Below are positions 14,086-21,411 of a stretch of 37,247 nucleotides of DNA, piece by piece. The first letter of the stretch is position 1. Every line of letters starts with the position of its first letter. The DNA lies in NCBI GenBank assembly GCA_017408405.1, contig JAFQUP010000171.1, positions 1-37,247 of the forward strand. The letters run 5' to 3'. The notes below the pieces were generated by a model. That model was given only the letters and a program-made list of their open reading frames with translations, had not been told where the DNA came from and searched no databases. This DNA is from Thermoguttaceae bacterium. Its GTDB lineage: Bacteria; Planctomycetota; Planctomycetia; Pirellulales; Thermoguttaceae. The position numbers and the translations under genes were made by a program.

Positions 14086-15951
14086 TGAACGCACGTATTC
14101 GCACATATCACGAATTTCATCATCCGTCAGCTTGTCCACTGCGCCTTTCTGAACGCCGTGCTGGCCTTCCTTGAAAAGCTGGAAAAGGGTAGGATAACGT
14201 CCGTCATGAAGGTACGGCGCGGTACGCCAGACTTCAACCAGAGTCGGGCAGTCAAAGTCGCGGCGGCGGTCAAACGGATTCTCCGTATTTACGTCGTGCA
14301 TCTGCATATCGGTGAAATACCATTCCGGATCATGGCACTGATGGCAGTTGACTCGGTAGAAGATGTCCTTGCCGCGCTTTGCCGCTTCGGAAAGCTCGCC
14401 ATTCACCAAAGCCGGACTCTGGAGCGGCTTCATGCTCTTCAGATATTCATCGATCGCTTCCATATCGGATTCTGGACGAACAGAGAAGAGAATGTGCTTA
14501 AAGCCGGAACGGACACAGTGTTCCGCGTCCGCGCGAATGCCTGAAATCATCGTCGGAGGCGTTTCGTGCGAGAGAAGCAATGATTTTGCGTTTTTCGGGT
14601 TGCCAAGACCATCGTTCATCAGGTCCCAGTTCAGACCGTCCGGGCGAGTGTACGGGTGGCACGAAGCGCAGGACTGCCACTGCTGGAAACAGGCTTCACC
14701 GTCATTGAACACCAGAATCCCTTTACGGGCAAGGCTCAGCTCAAAATTCGGATTCAGCTCGATCCGATTGACTTCTTTTTTGCTTTCAATATCGACAATG
14801 CTTACCGTGTCACTGAAGTACATCGGGATGAAGGCTTTGCCATTGGCAATCGCGACCGTACGCGGACCATTACCGTTGAGTTTCACGCGGGTACGCATTC
14901 CAACCAGGAAAGCCAGGTCATTCGGAACGTCCGCGCTTGAAGCCGAACTGTATCCGTAATCGCTTTTCTGGCCCTGCGCCGCGGTATTCTGTTCCGCTTC
15001 AGAAATTTTGTTCAGTTTGTCGAACATGGCCGCGGCGTCGATAATACTGATTTCATGTGTACCAGCATGAGCCACAATCAGTTTTGTTCCGTCGTCGGTC
15101 ATTTTGACTCCCCAGGGAGTGGCAGCTCCAAGGTCAATGTCGTCCAAAAGAACCACGTTAATCAGTTTGCGTGCCTGAGCATCGATAATCGCGAATGCGT
15201 TGGTATTCATCCAGCCGCGTTCCAACTGCGTGGTCGGCATCTGATAGCGCGCCAGGTTATTCGTGACGAAAGCGTATTTTCCGTCAGCGGAAACGCTGAC
15301 TTCATGAAGAGAAACACAGCCGTTGAGAAGACGAATCTGTCCGGTTTCGTATGTTTCCGTGTCCATCCAGGTGACTTCCGCCGCGACATCGTATCCATCA
15401 GAAGGATCAATCGGAAGGTAATTCGCGATATAGAGCGTCTTGCCATCAGGCGTAATGTCTACGGAAATCGGTTCATGGAGCGCTTTCACCCGCTTGATTT
15501 CTTTTTTCGCTTCCAGATCCAGTACGGAAACGTCCGTTGAAAATCGGTTTGCGACATACGCGAGTTTTCCATTCGGGTGAAGGACAATTCCTTCCGGGCA
15601 ATAACCAACCGGAATACTCCATTCTTCGTTGCCGCTGGCAATATCAAGGCAGCGAACCATTCCTTTCGGAGCGGTCGTGACAAGAAGTTTCGTGTCATTT
15701 TGCCAAAGAATAGCCCAGGTGGGAGTATCCGCTACCGCGATTTCTTTCACGACTTTGGCGGAAGCCGTGTCGATCTGTGAGATTTTGGCGGCGTCAAATT
15801 CTACGAGGTAAAGAAATTTTTGGTCTTTCGAAACAGCCGTTGAGTGAGGTCCGCGGTAGGCCGAGTCTCGCGAATAGTCCGCGTTTTCTGCCATCAAAAC
15901 AGAACAAAACGCAACACACGCAAGCAAGGTAGAGTAAAAAATCGATTTCAT
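14080..15951 (-). CDS. Exported YVTN beta-propeller protein with a di-heme cytochrome c domain
   Basis: This is a 623-residue protein with a signal peptide (residues 1-21, ending CSVLMA). Residues about 30-400 form a seven-bladed propeller of YVTN type, with repeated blades such as GKLAYVANRFSTDVSVLDLEAK, GKTLYIANYLP and GKAFIPMYFSDTVSIVDIES. Two haem c attachment sites follow: CASCH at 428-432 and CHQCH at 536-540. RTAPYLHDGRYPTLFQLF is the conserved loop of MauG/cytochrome-c-peroxidase-like domains. It should act in the periplasm as an electron carrier or peroxidase-like enzyme; a substrate cannot be named. AAAGGA precedes the ATG at a suitable distance, and a promoter is seen at 15992-16020. 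No other respiratory gene is adjacent. Confidence 0.9.
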   Translation of the reverse strand: MKSIFYSTLLACVAFCSVLMAENADYSRDSAYRGPHSTAVSKDQKFLYLVEFDAAKISQIDTASAKVVKEIAVADTPTWAILWQNDTKLLVTTAPKGMVRCLDIASGNEEWSIPVGYCPEGIVLHPNGKLAYVANRFSTDVSVLDLEAKKEIKRVKALHEPISVDITPDGKTLYIANYLPIDPSDGYDVAAEVTWMDTETYETGQIRLLNGCVSLHEVSVSADGKYAFVTNNLARYQMPTTQLERGWMNTNAFAIIDAQARKLINVVLLDDIDLGAATPWGVKMTDDGTKLIVAHAGTHEISIIDAAAMFDKLNKISEAEQNTAAQGQKSDYGYSSASSADVPNDLAFLVGMRTRVKLNGNGPRTVAIANGKAFIPMYFSDTVSIVDIESKKEVNRIELNPNFELSLARKGILVFNDGEACFQQWQSCASCHPYTRPDGLNWDLMNDGLGNPKNAKSLLLSHETPPTMISGIRADAEHCVRSGFKHILFSVRPESDMEAIDEYLKSMKPLQSPALVNGELSEAAKRGKDIFYRVNCHQCHDPEWYFTDMQMHDVNTENPFDRRRDFDCPTLVEVWRTAPYLHDGRYPTLFQLFKEGQHGVQKGAVDKLTDDEIRDMCEYVRSL

Positions 15952-15973
15952 TTGGATTTCCTTTCTTTTAAAA

Positions 15974-16020
15974 GAATAAATCTATTCTCTTATGTTAATC
16001 GGAAATTGAAAATATTTCAA
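15974..16020 (-). promoter_or_regulatory. Promoter and possible operator of the propeller/cytochrome gene
   Basis: On the minus strand TTGAAA (16020-16015), a 17-base spacer and TAACAT (15997-15992) form a moderate promoter. The palindrome AGAATA-AATC-TATTCT (15974-15989) covers the predicted start site, a position typical of a repressor operator. The operator is only inferred. Confidence 0.45.
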
Positions 16021-16109
16021 GGCCTTGCACCGAAATTTTTTATTTTTTTACGCCTTTTTTTCTTAAAAAATCCTCTTTTCACCAACTTTAGCGATTTTTG
16101 TTCTGGTTC

Positions 16110-16140
16110 GTGAAAAAAAGAGAAAAGACTACTTTTTCAC
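16110..16140 (-). terminator. Possible terminator after the MBL-fold gene
   Basis: GTGAAAAAAAG (16110-16120) can pair with CTTTTTCAC (16132-16140) with two unpaired As. On the minus strand the right arm is T-rich. The stem is AT-rich and therefore weak. Confidence 0.4.
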
Positions 16141-16175
16141 TCGAGTTTTATGGAGGTTCCGTTCGTTTTCGGTAT

Positions 16176-16979
16176 TCAGAAACAATTCCTTAAATAAAGT
16201 CCGTCAAACGCGGGCTGAATATTCGCGGGAAGTTCGGAAGAGATGTTTTCATGGTCAAATCCATGACCAATATGCGTGAAAAAAACCCGCTTTGGTTTAA
16301 TCCTCTCCACCAGCTCCAGTACCTCTGAAAGTCCCATGTGCGTCGGATGAGGATCATACCGTAAACAGCCGACAATGAACGTCTCCAACCCGTAAAGCTG
16401 CTCAATGGTTTCCTCCGGTATCGTTTTCGCGTCCGTGCAGTAAGCCAAATTGCCAATGCGAAATCCCAGAATTTCCATCATGCCATGCTTTATTTTTAGA
16501 GGAAGGACTTTTTTTCCTAAAACCTGAAACTCCTTTTCAGCCTGGATTCGTATTAATGTCAACTTCGGTATTCCGCCTGCGGGATACTTTTGAACCAGAG
16601 GATCGAAAACATACGCGAATTTAGTTCTTATTTCGCGTTCAACATGCTCTGAGCAATAAACTTCCACATTTTTTCCCCCATTCAGCGCGGAAAATCTTCT
16701 GGTATCATCCAAGCCGAAAAGATGATCCACATGCGGATGCGTAAAAAGAATTGAATCTGCCGCGAGAAGACGCTCGCGAAGAAACTGACCGCGTAAATCT
16801 GGTGAAGTATCGATAAGCAGATTTCCTTCCGGAAATCCAAGAATGACGGAACTGCGTGTCCGTTTGTTTTTCGGATTGGTACTTTGACAAACTGAACACT
16901 CACAGCCAATCATCGGTACCCCGTGAGAAGTTCCTGTCCCAAGAAAGATGAGATCCCCGACCGGAATTTTTTCAATCAT
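16176..16979 (-). CDS. MBL-fold metallo-hydrolase, PhnP/cyclic-phosphate phosphodiesterase-like
   Basis: This is a 267-residue metallo-beta-lactamase-fold protein. I chose ATG 16979 because upstream in-frame starts (ATG 17027, TTG 17063) fall in or before the terminator hairpin of the preceding operon. LIFLGTGTSHGVPMIGCECSVC is the characteristic start of the PhnP-like group, with a CxCxxC metal site. LLIDTSPDLRGQ and THPHVDHLFGLDD (HxHxDH) come next, followed by IKHGMMEILGFRIG, AYCTDAKTIP and VFFTHIGHGFDHE as the remaining metal ligands. PhnP relatives hydrolyse 5-phosphoribosyl 1,2-cyclic phosphate or other cyclic nucleotides. No phn genes are nearby, so the substrate is open; such genes are widespread as stand-alone housekeeping hydrolases. 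It has no recognisable ribosome site. Confidence 0.87.
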   Translation of the reverse strand: MIEKIPVGDLIFLGTGTSHGVPMIGCECSVCQSTNPKNKRTRSSVILGFPEGNLLIDTSPDLRGQFLRERLLAADSILFTHPHVDHLFGLDDTRRFSALNGGKNVEVYCSEHVEREIRTKFAYVFDPLVQKYPAGGIPKLTLIRIQAEKEFQVLGKKVLPLKIKHGMMEILGFRIGNLAYCTDAKTIPEETIEQLYGLETFIVGCLRYDPHPTHMGLSEVLELVERIKPKRVFFTHIGHGFDHENISSELPANIQPAFDGLYLRNCF

Positions 16980-17013
16980 GCTTTTATTCAGAAAAATCAG
17001 GTTAAAATTTGAC

Positions 17014-17041
17014 AAAACGCGGAACATCCGCTCCGCGTTTT
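17014..17041 (-). terminator. Terminator of the pilus-platform operon
   Basis: A 10-bp perfect stem AAAACGCGGA / TCCGCGTTTT (17014-17023 and 17032-17041) has an 8-base loop, with T-rich sequence on both sides. It lies 47 bases past the stop of the last platform gene and just before the MBL-fold gene. Confidence 0.85.
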
Positions 17042-17088
17042 GCCGTTTCGTTAAGTACTTCAAATGACATCAGAAGTCAAAAATACTC

Positions 17089-19236
17089 TTATCTTCTACC
17101 CGGTTTGCCTCCAGTGTTCCAAAGTTCTTCCGCGTTATTGCGGTTTCGATTTCTTCTTGATCTTGAACCGGTTTCTTCTGTCGGCATGGTCTCTTCAACC
17201 ATTTCGTACTGCTGGACCTTTTCACGGCGGCGATAAACATCATCCACGTCCTCAAGTTCAGACTGAATGATGAAATCTCCCTTCGGCCCCAGAAGCAGGA
17301 CCATCGACGGAGAGTAAATCCCGCCGGGATAATCTTTAAGAGGCTGCTGCGCGTCTTTGAAATCTTTGTCCGTAAGCGGCTCGTAAAGTTCTTTGCCGCC
17401 GCGAACATCAAGAAGCATGAAGCCTGTCCGGAATGATTCTTTCGCGCGATCCTCCTCCTCTTCTTCGTCGTCTCGGCGATTATCGTAATTACTCATTCCC
17501 TGGTCCATATTTCCCAACTGACGAACGGTGTCTTCGTAAACCATCAGATTCAGAAGCTGGCCTGGGCCAATACGATATGGTTCCTCTTTCTTTTCAAACC
17601 TTTTCTTGCTCGTCTTCGACTTCTTCATCACGGGATTCATGATTTCATTGAAATACGTGAAATCCTCATTTCCGTCTGATTCGTTGAAGGTAACCGGCAT
17701 TAAGCTTAAATAAGGCGCCCATTTCTTTTCATTCATGATGGTTTTGCGGTCCATCTTTGAATATCTCTTGGAAAATCCCGGAAGATAGAAATGCTGATCA
17801 AGCGGAATTGTCACGGGTTCAGAAATCTCTGACCACGCACTTTCCAGGTAGCGCTTCTTACGGTCATCCTGGAAATTGTCATCCACGTTCCAAGCCGGTT
17901 CATACTGATAGTTTGGATTATGCATCATGAGTTTCACACGGTAAACATACTGTTTTCCCGGTTCCACTGTGTAGTCGACATATCGGAAAAGACGAATCTC
18001 GGCATCTTGTTCCATGTTGTCCTGATGCGCTGGATCTTCAACCGTCTCATATTCGTCTTCGTCGTACTCGTCCTCATCTTCTTCCGCGTTCTGTTCATCC
18101 GCTTCGGCATCTTCCTCCGCGTCTTCATCTGCCTGAGCGCGTTTGATTCGCCGACCGTTAAACGAAGTAAGCTCAAGCTCAAATTCATCTGAGTACGGGA
18201 GGTATGTTGACCAGTTAAATTGGACACTGTTGCTTGAATGCGATACCTGCGGCAGCGGGACCATCAGCGTGGCGTCTTTTGCCGGTACCAAACCATTCGC
18301 CAACATTCCGGCAGCATCGCCCATGCCAGTATTCACCGGATTGCGGCGTGTTCTGGATTTGGGGTTTTTCTCGTCGGCATTCTTGGAGTCCGGTTTCACG
18401 AAACGATAAAGTTCCGGCGGACGATATTTATCAGGAATGTCCATTCCGCCGCCATGACCGCCTCCAAGCGCGTTCTCGCCATTAAAATAAAGAATCTTTT
18501 GTTCATTGGGGGAACTTTTCTTGTGAAGTTCTACCCAGTCCTTTTCCGCGATTTGGGTTAAATCACCGTTTGCCGGCACGACGGCGCGCTCCACGGAATA
18601 ATTATAGTAGATCGGCATGTCAACGCCGCCTTCCGTCATTCCGTTCATGCCGCCGCGGGCAAGAAGCCGCTGCTGCTCCACCGGAGGCAGTCCCAGCTTC
18701 TTTTGATGTTCCAGCTCCTGTTCCGCGAAAGGAATTTCTCCAATGATGACGCAGCAGCGGACACCCTCCGTCATTTTCTGCGTACGGCCGCCAAGACCAT
18801 CATCAAATTCTTCAACTTCCGCCTCGCCGTCCATTTGGAGCTTCTGCGGCCGTTGGACACTTCCGTGCCATTCCTTCACGACAAGATTTTTGACCGTCAA
18901 CGCCTGCGGAGTACGACGTTTCTGACTCTCCTTGGAGAGAATCGGATTCCAGGAAACTGCCGTCACGTATTCCGTACTGGGCAATTCTTCCTGAATACCA
19001 ATGACCAGACTTTCGTAGCTTCGCGTCACAGGTTCCGGCTGCTGAACTTCTTCCATTTTCGTTCGTGCCCGGTTTAACTCGTTACTGAGCTGTTCCGGTT
19101 TCTTGGAATACGGCTCAATTTTCATTGCCGAAAGCACCATCGACAGGAAGAAAAGAACCAGGATCCCAAAAATAACTTTCTCAAAATTATTGAGGCAAAG
19201 TTCTTTCAGTTTATCTGCGTCCAATTTGCCTTTCAT
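17089..19236 (-). CDS. Single-pass membrane protein, third gene of the PilM-PilN operon, unknown family
   Basis: This is a 715-residue protein I cannot assign to a family. A cytoplasmic N-terminus (about 18 residues) precedes one transmembrane helix (about 21-37, VIFGILVLFFLSMVLSA), so most of it should be periplasmic. A short coiled-coil-like stretch follows (ELNRARTKMEEVQQ). Further features are a Gly-rich part (GGGHGGGMDIPDKYRPPELYRF), an acidic tract at about 370-403 (DEDAEEDAEADE..) and a second acidic patch (DDEEEEEDRAKE). There is also a fibronectin-like segment (EIRLFRYVDYTVEPGKQYVYRVKLMMHNPNY). The end is Arg-rich. By position it may take the place of PilO/PilP or GspM, but sequence alone does not show this. 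AGGA stands before the ATG, 234 bases after the previous gene. Confidence 0.75.
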   Translation of the reverse strand: MKGKLDADKLKELCLNNFEKVIFGILVLFFLSMVLSAMKIEPYSKKPEQLSNELNRARTKMEEVQQPEPVTRSYESLVIGIQEELPSTEYVTAVSWNPILSKESQKRRTPQALTVKNLVVKEWHGSVQRPQKLQMDGEAEVEEFDDGLGGRTQKMTEGVRCCVIIGEIPFAEQELEHQKKLGLPPVEQQRLLARGGMNGMTEGGVDMPIYYNYSVERAVVPANGDLTQIAEKDWVELHKKSSPNEQKILYFNGENALGGGHGGGMDIPDKYRPPELYRFVKPDSKNADEKNPKSRTRRNPVNTGMGDAAGMLANGLVPAKDATLMVPLPQVSHSSNSVQFNWSTYLPYSDEFELELTSFNGRRIKRAQADEDAEEDAEADEQNAEEDEDEYDEDEYETVEDPAHQDNMEQDAEIRLFRYVDYTVEPGKQYVYRVKLMMHNPNYQYEPAWNVDDNFQDDRKKRYLESAWSEISEPVTIPLDQHFYLPGFSKRYSKMDRKTIMNEKKWAPYLSLMPVTFNESDGNEDFTYFNEIMNPVMKKSKTSKKRFEKKEEPYRIGPGQLLNLMVYEDTVRQLGNMDQGMSNYDNRRDDEEEEEDRAKESFRTGFMLLDVRGGKELYEPLTDKDFKDAQQPLKDYPGGIYSPSMVLLLGPKGDFIIQSELEDVDDVYRRREKVQQYEMVEETMPTEETGSRSRRNRNRNNAEELWNTGGKPGRR

Positions 19237-19253
19237 CGTTTATTCCTGTTTTG

Positions 19254-19353
19254 ATTTCAATCTTTTTATTTTTACCCGGACTTTATTTCCCGAACCCCCT
19301 TCTTCCATTGTTTCCGGAAGTTTTCGAGAATTTCAATCCGTTTATTCTTACCC
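19254..19353. repeat. 24-bp imperfect direct repeat upstream of the third platform gene
   Basis: Copies at 19254-19277 and 19330-19353 agree at 21 of 24 positions (ATTTCAATC..TTTATT.TTACCC) and start 76 bases apart. Both lie in the 234-base gap before the gene starting at 19236. The proximal copy ends 17 bases from that start codon. Confidence 0.6.
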
Positions 19354-19470
19354 CAAGGACCATCTGTCCGATTATTCAGGTTTCTGAAGCCGAAGTTGAC
19401 ATAAATTTCAGGTCTTCGACATTCAGATTAAAAATTCTTTGGATTTCTTATTTAAACTTTTAGCAGATTT

Positions 19471-21348
19471 TTATTCAGTTTCTTCAACATCTGCGGATTC
19501 TTCTGCCGGTTCTTCATTTTCATCCGCATCCTCAGGTTCAGCGTCTTCGGATTCAGCGTCTTCGGATTCAGCGTCTTCGGATTCAGCGTCCTCAGATTCA
19601 GCGTCTTCGGATTCAGCGTCCTCAGATTCAGCGTCTTCGGATTCAGCGTCTTCAGATTCAGCGTCTTCGGATTCAGCGTCTTCAGATTCAGCGTCTTCGG
19701 ATTCTTCATCTTCGGATTCTTCATCTTCAGATTCTTCATCTTCAGATTCTTCACTGTCTCCGCCTTCTCCGCCGTTAAGCGCGTCATTAAATTTGGAAGC
19801 GTCCGGTCTGTTGAAAATGCAGATCATTCCCCAGAACTCAAATTCGACATCTTCAGGTTTTTGTTCTGTTTTTTCACCATTAAGCGCATTAACGTTCATC
19901 GTTTCCATTCCCCCGGCAGGAACCGCGGTTCCACCGGCCTCATTTCCGTATCGGCTTCTTTTGGGAGCCGAAGCATCGGCTAACCCGCCGTCCTCAGAGG
20001 TCGTTTTTTCTTCTGGAACAATCGCCAACGTATGGGGAATACTATCCAAATCCTGAACTTTTACGCTAATTTGATGAATGTAAATCGGCATGGCCGCATT
20101 CATGCAGTTGAGCATCAACTGGGGAATTTGTTCCTGATTGATAATCACCTGAACATGAATTGGCATCATTTTGTATTCCGGTTTTCCTGCCAGGAACTCG
20201 CGGAATTTCGCGGCCGGCATGAAATTACCGTACTTGTCGCAGTATCGATTATCAAACAGGATATCGAATTCTTCATCCGGTGAGGCTTCTTCCTCCTCCT
20301 CTTCCATTGCCGCGGTATCCATGGAGGCCATGTCGAGTTCTTCGTCTCCGGAAAGCTTTGGTTCAGCGACATCAACCACACGATTGGAGGCATTCACGAA
20401 CTCAACCAAATCCTTGTCTGAAGCAGTTCCCAAATTTTCGCGGCGAGAAACGCGACCGCCATCAGCGGAGGCCGTATTAAGCGTTGACGCATCGTCCGCG
20501 ATGTCAATTGCCCGAATGCGTTTAACGACAGCGTCGTGGTCGCCTTCGCAATTGGCGTTCATTTTAGCAATGGCATCAAGGATAATGTCATACGCCCAAA
20601 TATCTTCCTGAACCATGAAAATTTTTCGGGTCGAATTTGATCTCGCGGCTCCGGTATTCCTGGCGAGAATACTGAAACGTTTCAGCATTTGCTGACGATT
20701 TGTTTCGTCCCACGTCATTTTTCCGTCTGTGGGCAGTTCGCTTTCACCACTTCCCGCGGCTTTAAGGGCATCAGAGACCGCGACGTTCATCGCGCCCATA
20801 TTTCCGGCTGCGGCTCCTCCTTCAACTGAAAGTTTTGGGACTTTAATGCCGTATCTTTTCATGAAGTCTCTGGCCTGGGAGCGCATTACGTAATCGCGAT
20901 ACGCGTTGGCGACATCCGTAGAGAGGGGATTCTGCTGATCATAGAGAGTTTGATTGTCCCACGCTTCTTTCAGACTGTCCTGGAATATTTGCGCATTCTG
21001 GTCAAACGCATCCGGATCCTTTTCGCTTCTAAACTCCGGCCATCGATTGACAAACAGATCATGCTGCGGCGTGTAGAGCTTCATCCACGCGTCGAGGATA
21101 TTCTCTTTCAGATTCTGAACATCTTCTTTTTTTTGGGTTACGACGATGTCGTTCGGGGTATCCTGTCCGGCAAGACGCTGCATTTCCGAGAATCTTCCCT
21201 CAATAGCCGATTCTCTGGTTTGGAAATAGGCTTCTTTGCTTCCGGTCACGATATTTCCAACGATCATCGTCACCAAAAGACAGACGAGAGAAATGACCCA
21301 AAAAATGTATTTTTTGATATATTTCAAAACGATATTGAATTTATTCAT
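19471..21348 (-). CDS. Single-pass membrane protein with acidic repeat tail, second gene of the PilM-PilN operon (PilO-position)
   Basis: This is a 625-residue protein with a basic cytoplasmic start (MNKFNIVLKYIKKY) and one transmembrane helix (about 14-32, IFWVISLVCLLVTMIVGNIV). A long periplasmic part follows. Its region AMPIYIHQISVKVQDLDSIP, with MPIHVQVIINQEQIPQLMLNCMN before it, recalls the ferredoxin-like end of PilO/GspM, but this is weak. An acidic stretch lies near 320-335 (MEEEEEEASPDEE). The last about 110 residues are acidic and contain 15 five-residue repeats (ESEDE x3, ESEDA x11, EPEDA x1). The gene lies 63 bases downstream of the PilM-PilN fusion. Position and topology suggest an inner-membrane platform subunit; the family is not established. 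Confidence 0.78.
   Translation of the reverse strand: MNKFNIVLKYIKKYIFWVISLVCLLVTMIVGNIVTGSKEAYFQTRESAIEGRFSEMQRLAGQDTPNDIVVTQKKEDVQNLKENILDAWMKLYTPQHDLFVNRWPEFRSEKDPDAFDQNAQIFQDSLKEAWDNQTLYDQQNPLSTDVANAYRDYVMRSQARDFMKRYGIKVPKLSVEGGAAAGNMGAMNVAVSDALKAAGSGESELPTDGKMTWDETNRQQMLKRFSILARNTGAARSNSTRKIFMVQEDIWAYDIILDAIAKMNANCEGDHDAVVKRIRAIDIADDASTLNTASADGGRVSRRENLGTASDKDLVEFVNASNRVVDVAEPKLSGDEELDMASMDTAAMEEEEEEASPDEEFDILFDNRYCDKYGNFMPAAKFREFLAGKPEYKMMPIHVQVIINQEQIPQLMLNCMNAAMPIYIHQISVKVQDLDSIPHTLAIVPEEKTTSEDGGLADASAPKRSRYGNEAGGTAVPAGGMETMNVNALNGEKTEQKPEDVEFEFWGMICIFNRPDASKFNDALNGGEGGDSEESEDEESEDEESEDEESEDAESEDAESEDAESEDAESEDAESEDAESEDAESEDAESEDAESEDAESEDAEPEDADENEEPAEESADVEETE
19526..19750. repeat. 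15-bp tandem repeat, about 15 units, in the acidic tail
   Basis: Eleven copies of the unit GCGTCTTCGGATTCA, with a few C/T and G/A changes, are contiguous from 19541. They are preceded by one GCATC variant (19526-19540) and followed by three TCATC variants to about 19750. On the minus strand each unit encodes E-S-E-D-A/E. Because 15 is a multiple of three, unit gain or loss keeps the frame. The third-position differences alternate, which suggests repeat expansion by multi-unit duplication. Confidence 0.93.
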
Positions 21349-21411
21349 GGATTAATCCCATTCTGTGAAAAGTTTTGGAAATATTTTCGTTTTCAGGCAG
21401 TCGGTGCCGAA

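Noticed and set aside
13851..14123. 90-codon minus-strand frame with protein-like end (FWFNAIKTGGHSPLKLYF)
   Set aside because: It overlaps the end of the cytochrome gene and runs through its terminator, with no start signals. It could be a remnant but is not supported.
16980..17063. Longer N-terminus for the MBL-fold protein
   Set aside because: The extension would be translated from the terminator hairpin of the preceding operon, and PhnP-like proteins start near LIFLGTG.
19526..19750. CRISPR-like array
   Set aside because: The repeats are contiguous 15-mers with no spacers and lie inside a coding region.
19439..20056. A long Ser-rich plus-strand frame (SASSD repeats) opposite the acidic tail
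   Set aside because: It is the antisense reading of the 15-bp repeat. It has no ribosome site and ends within the opposite gene.
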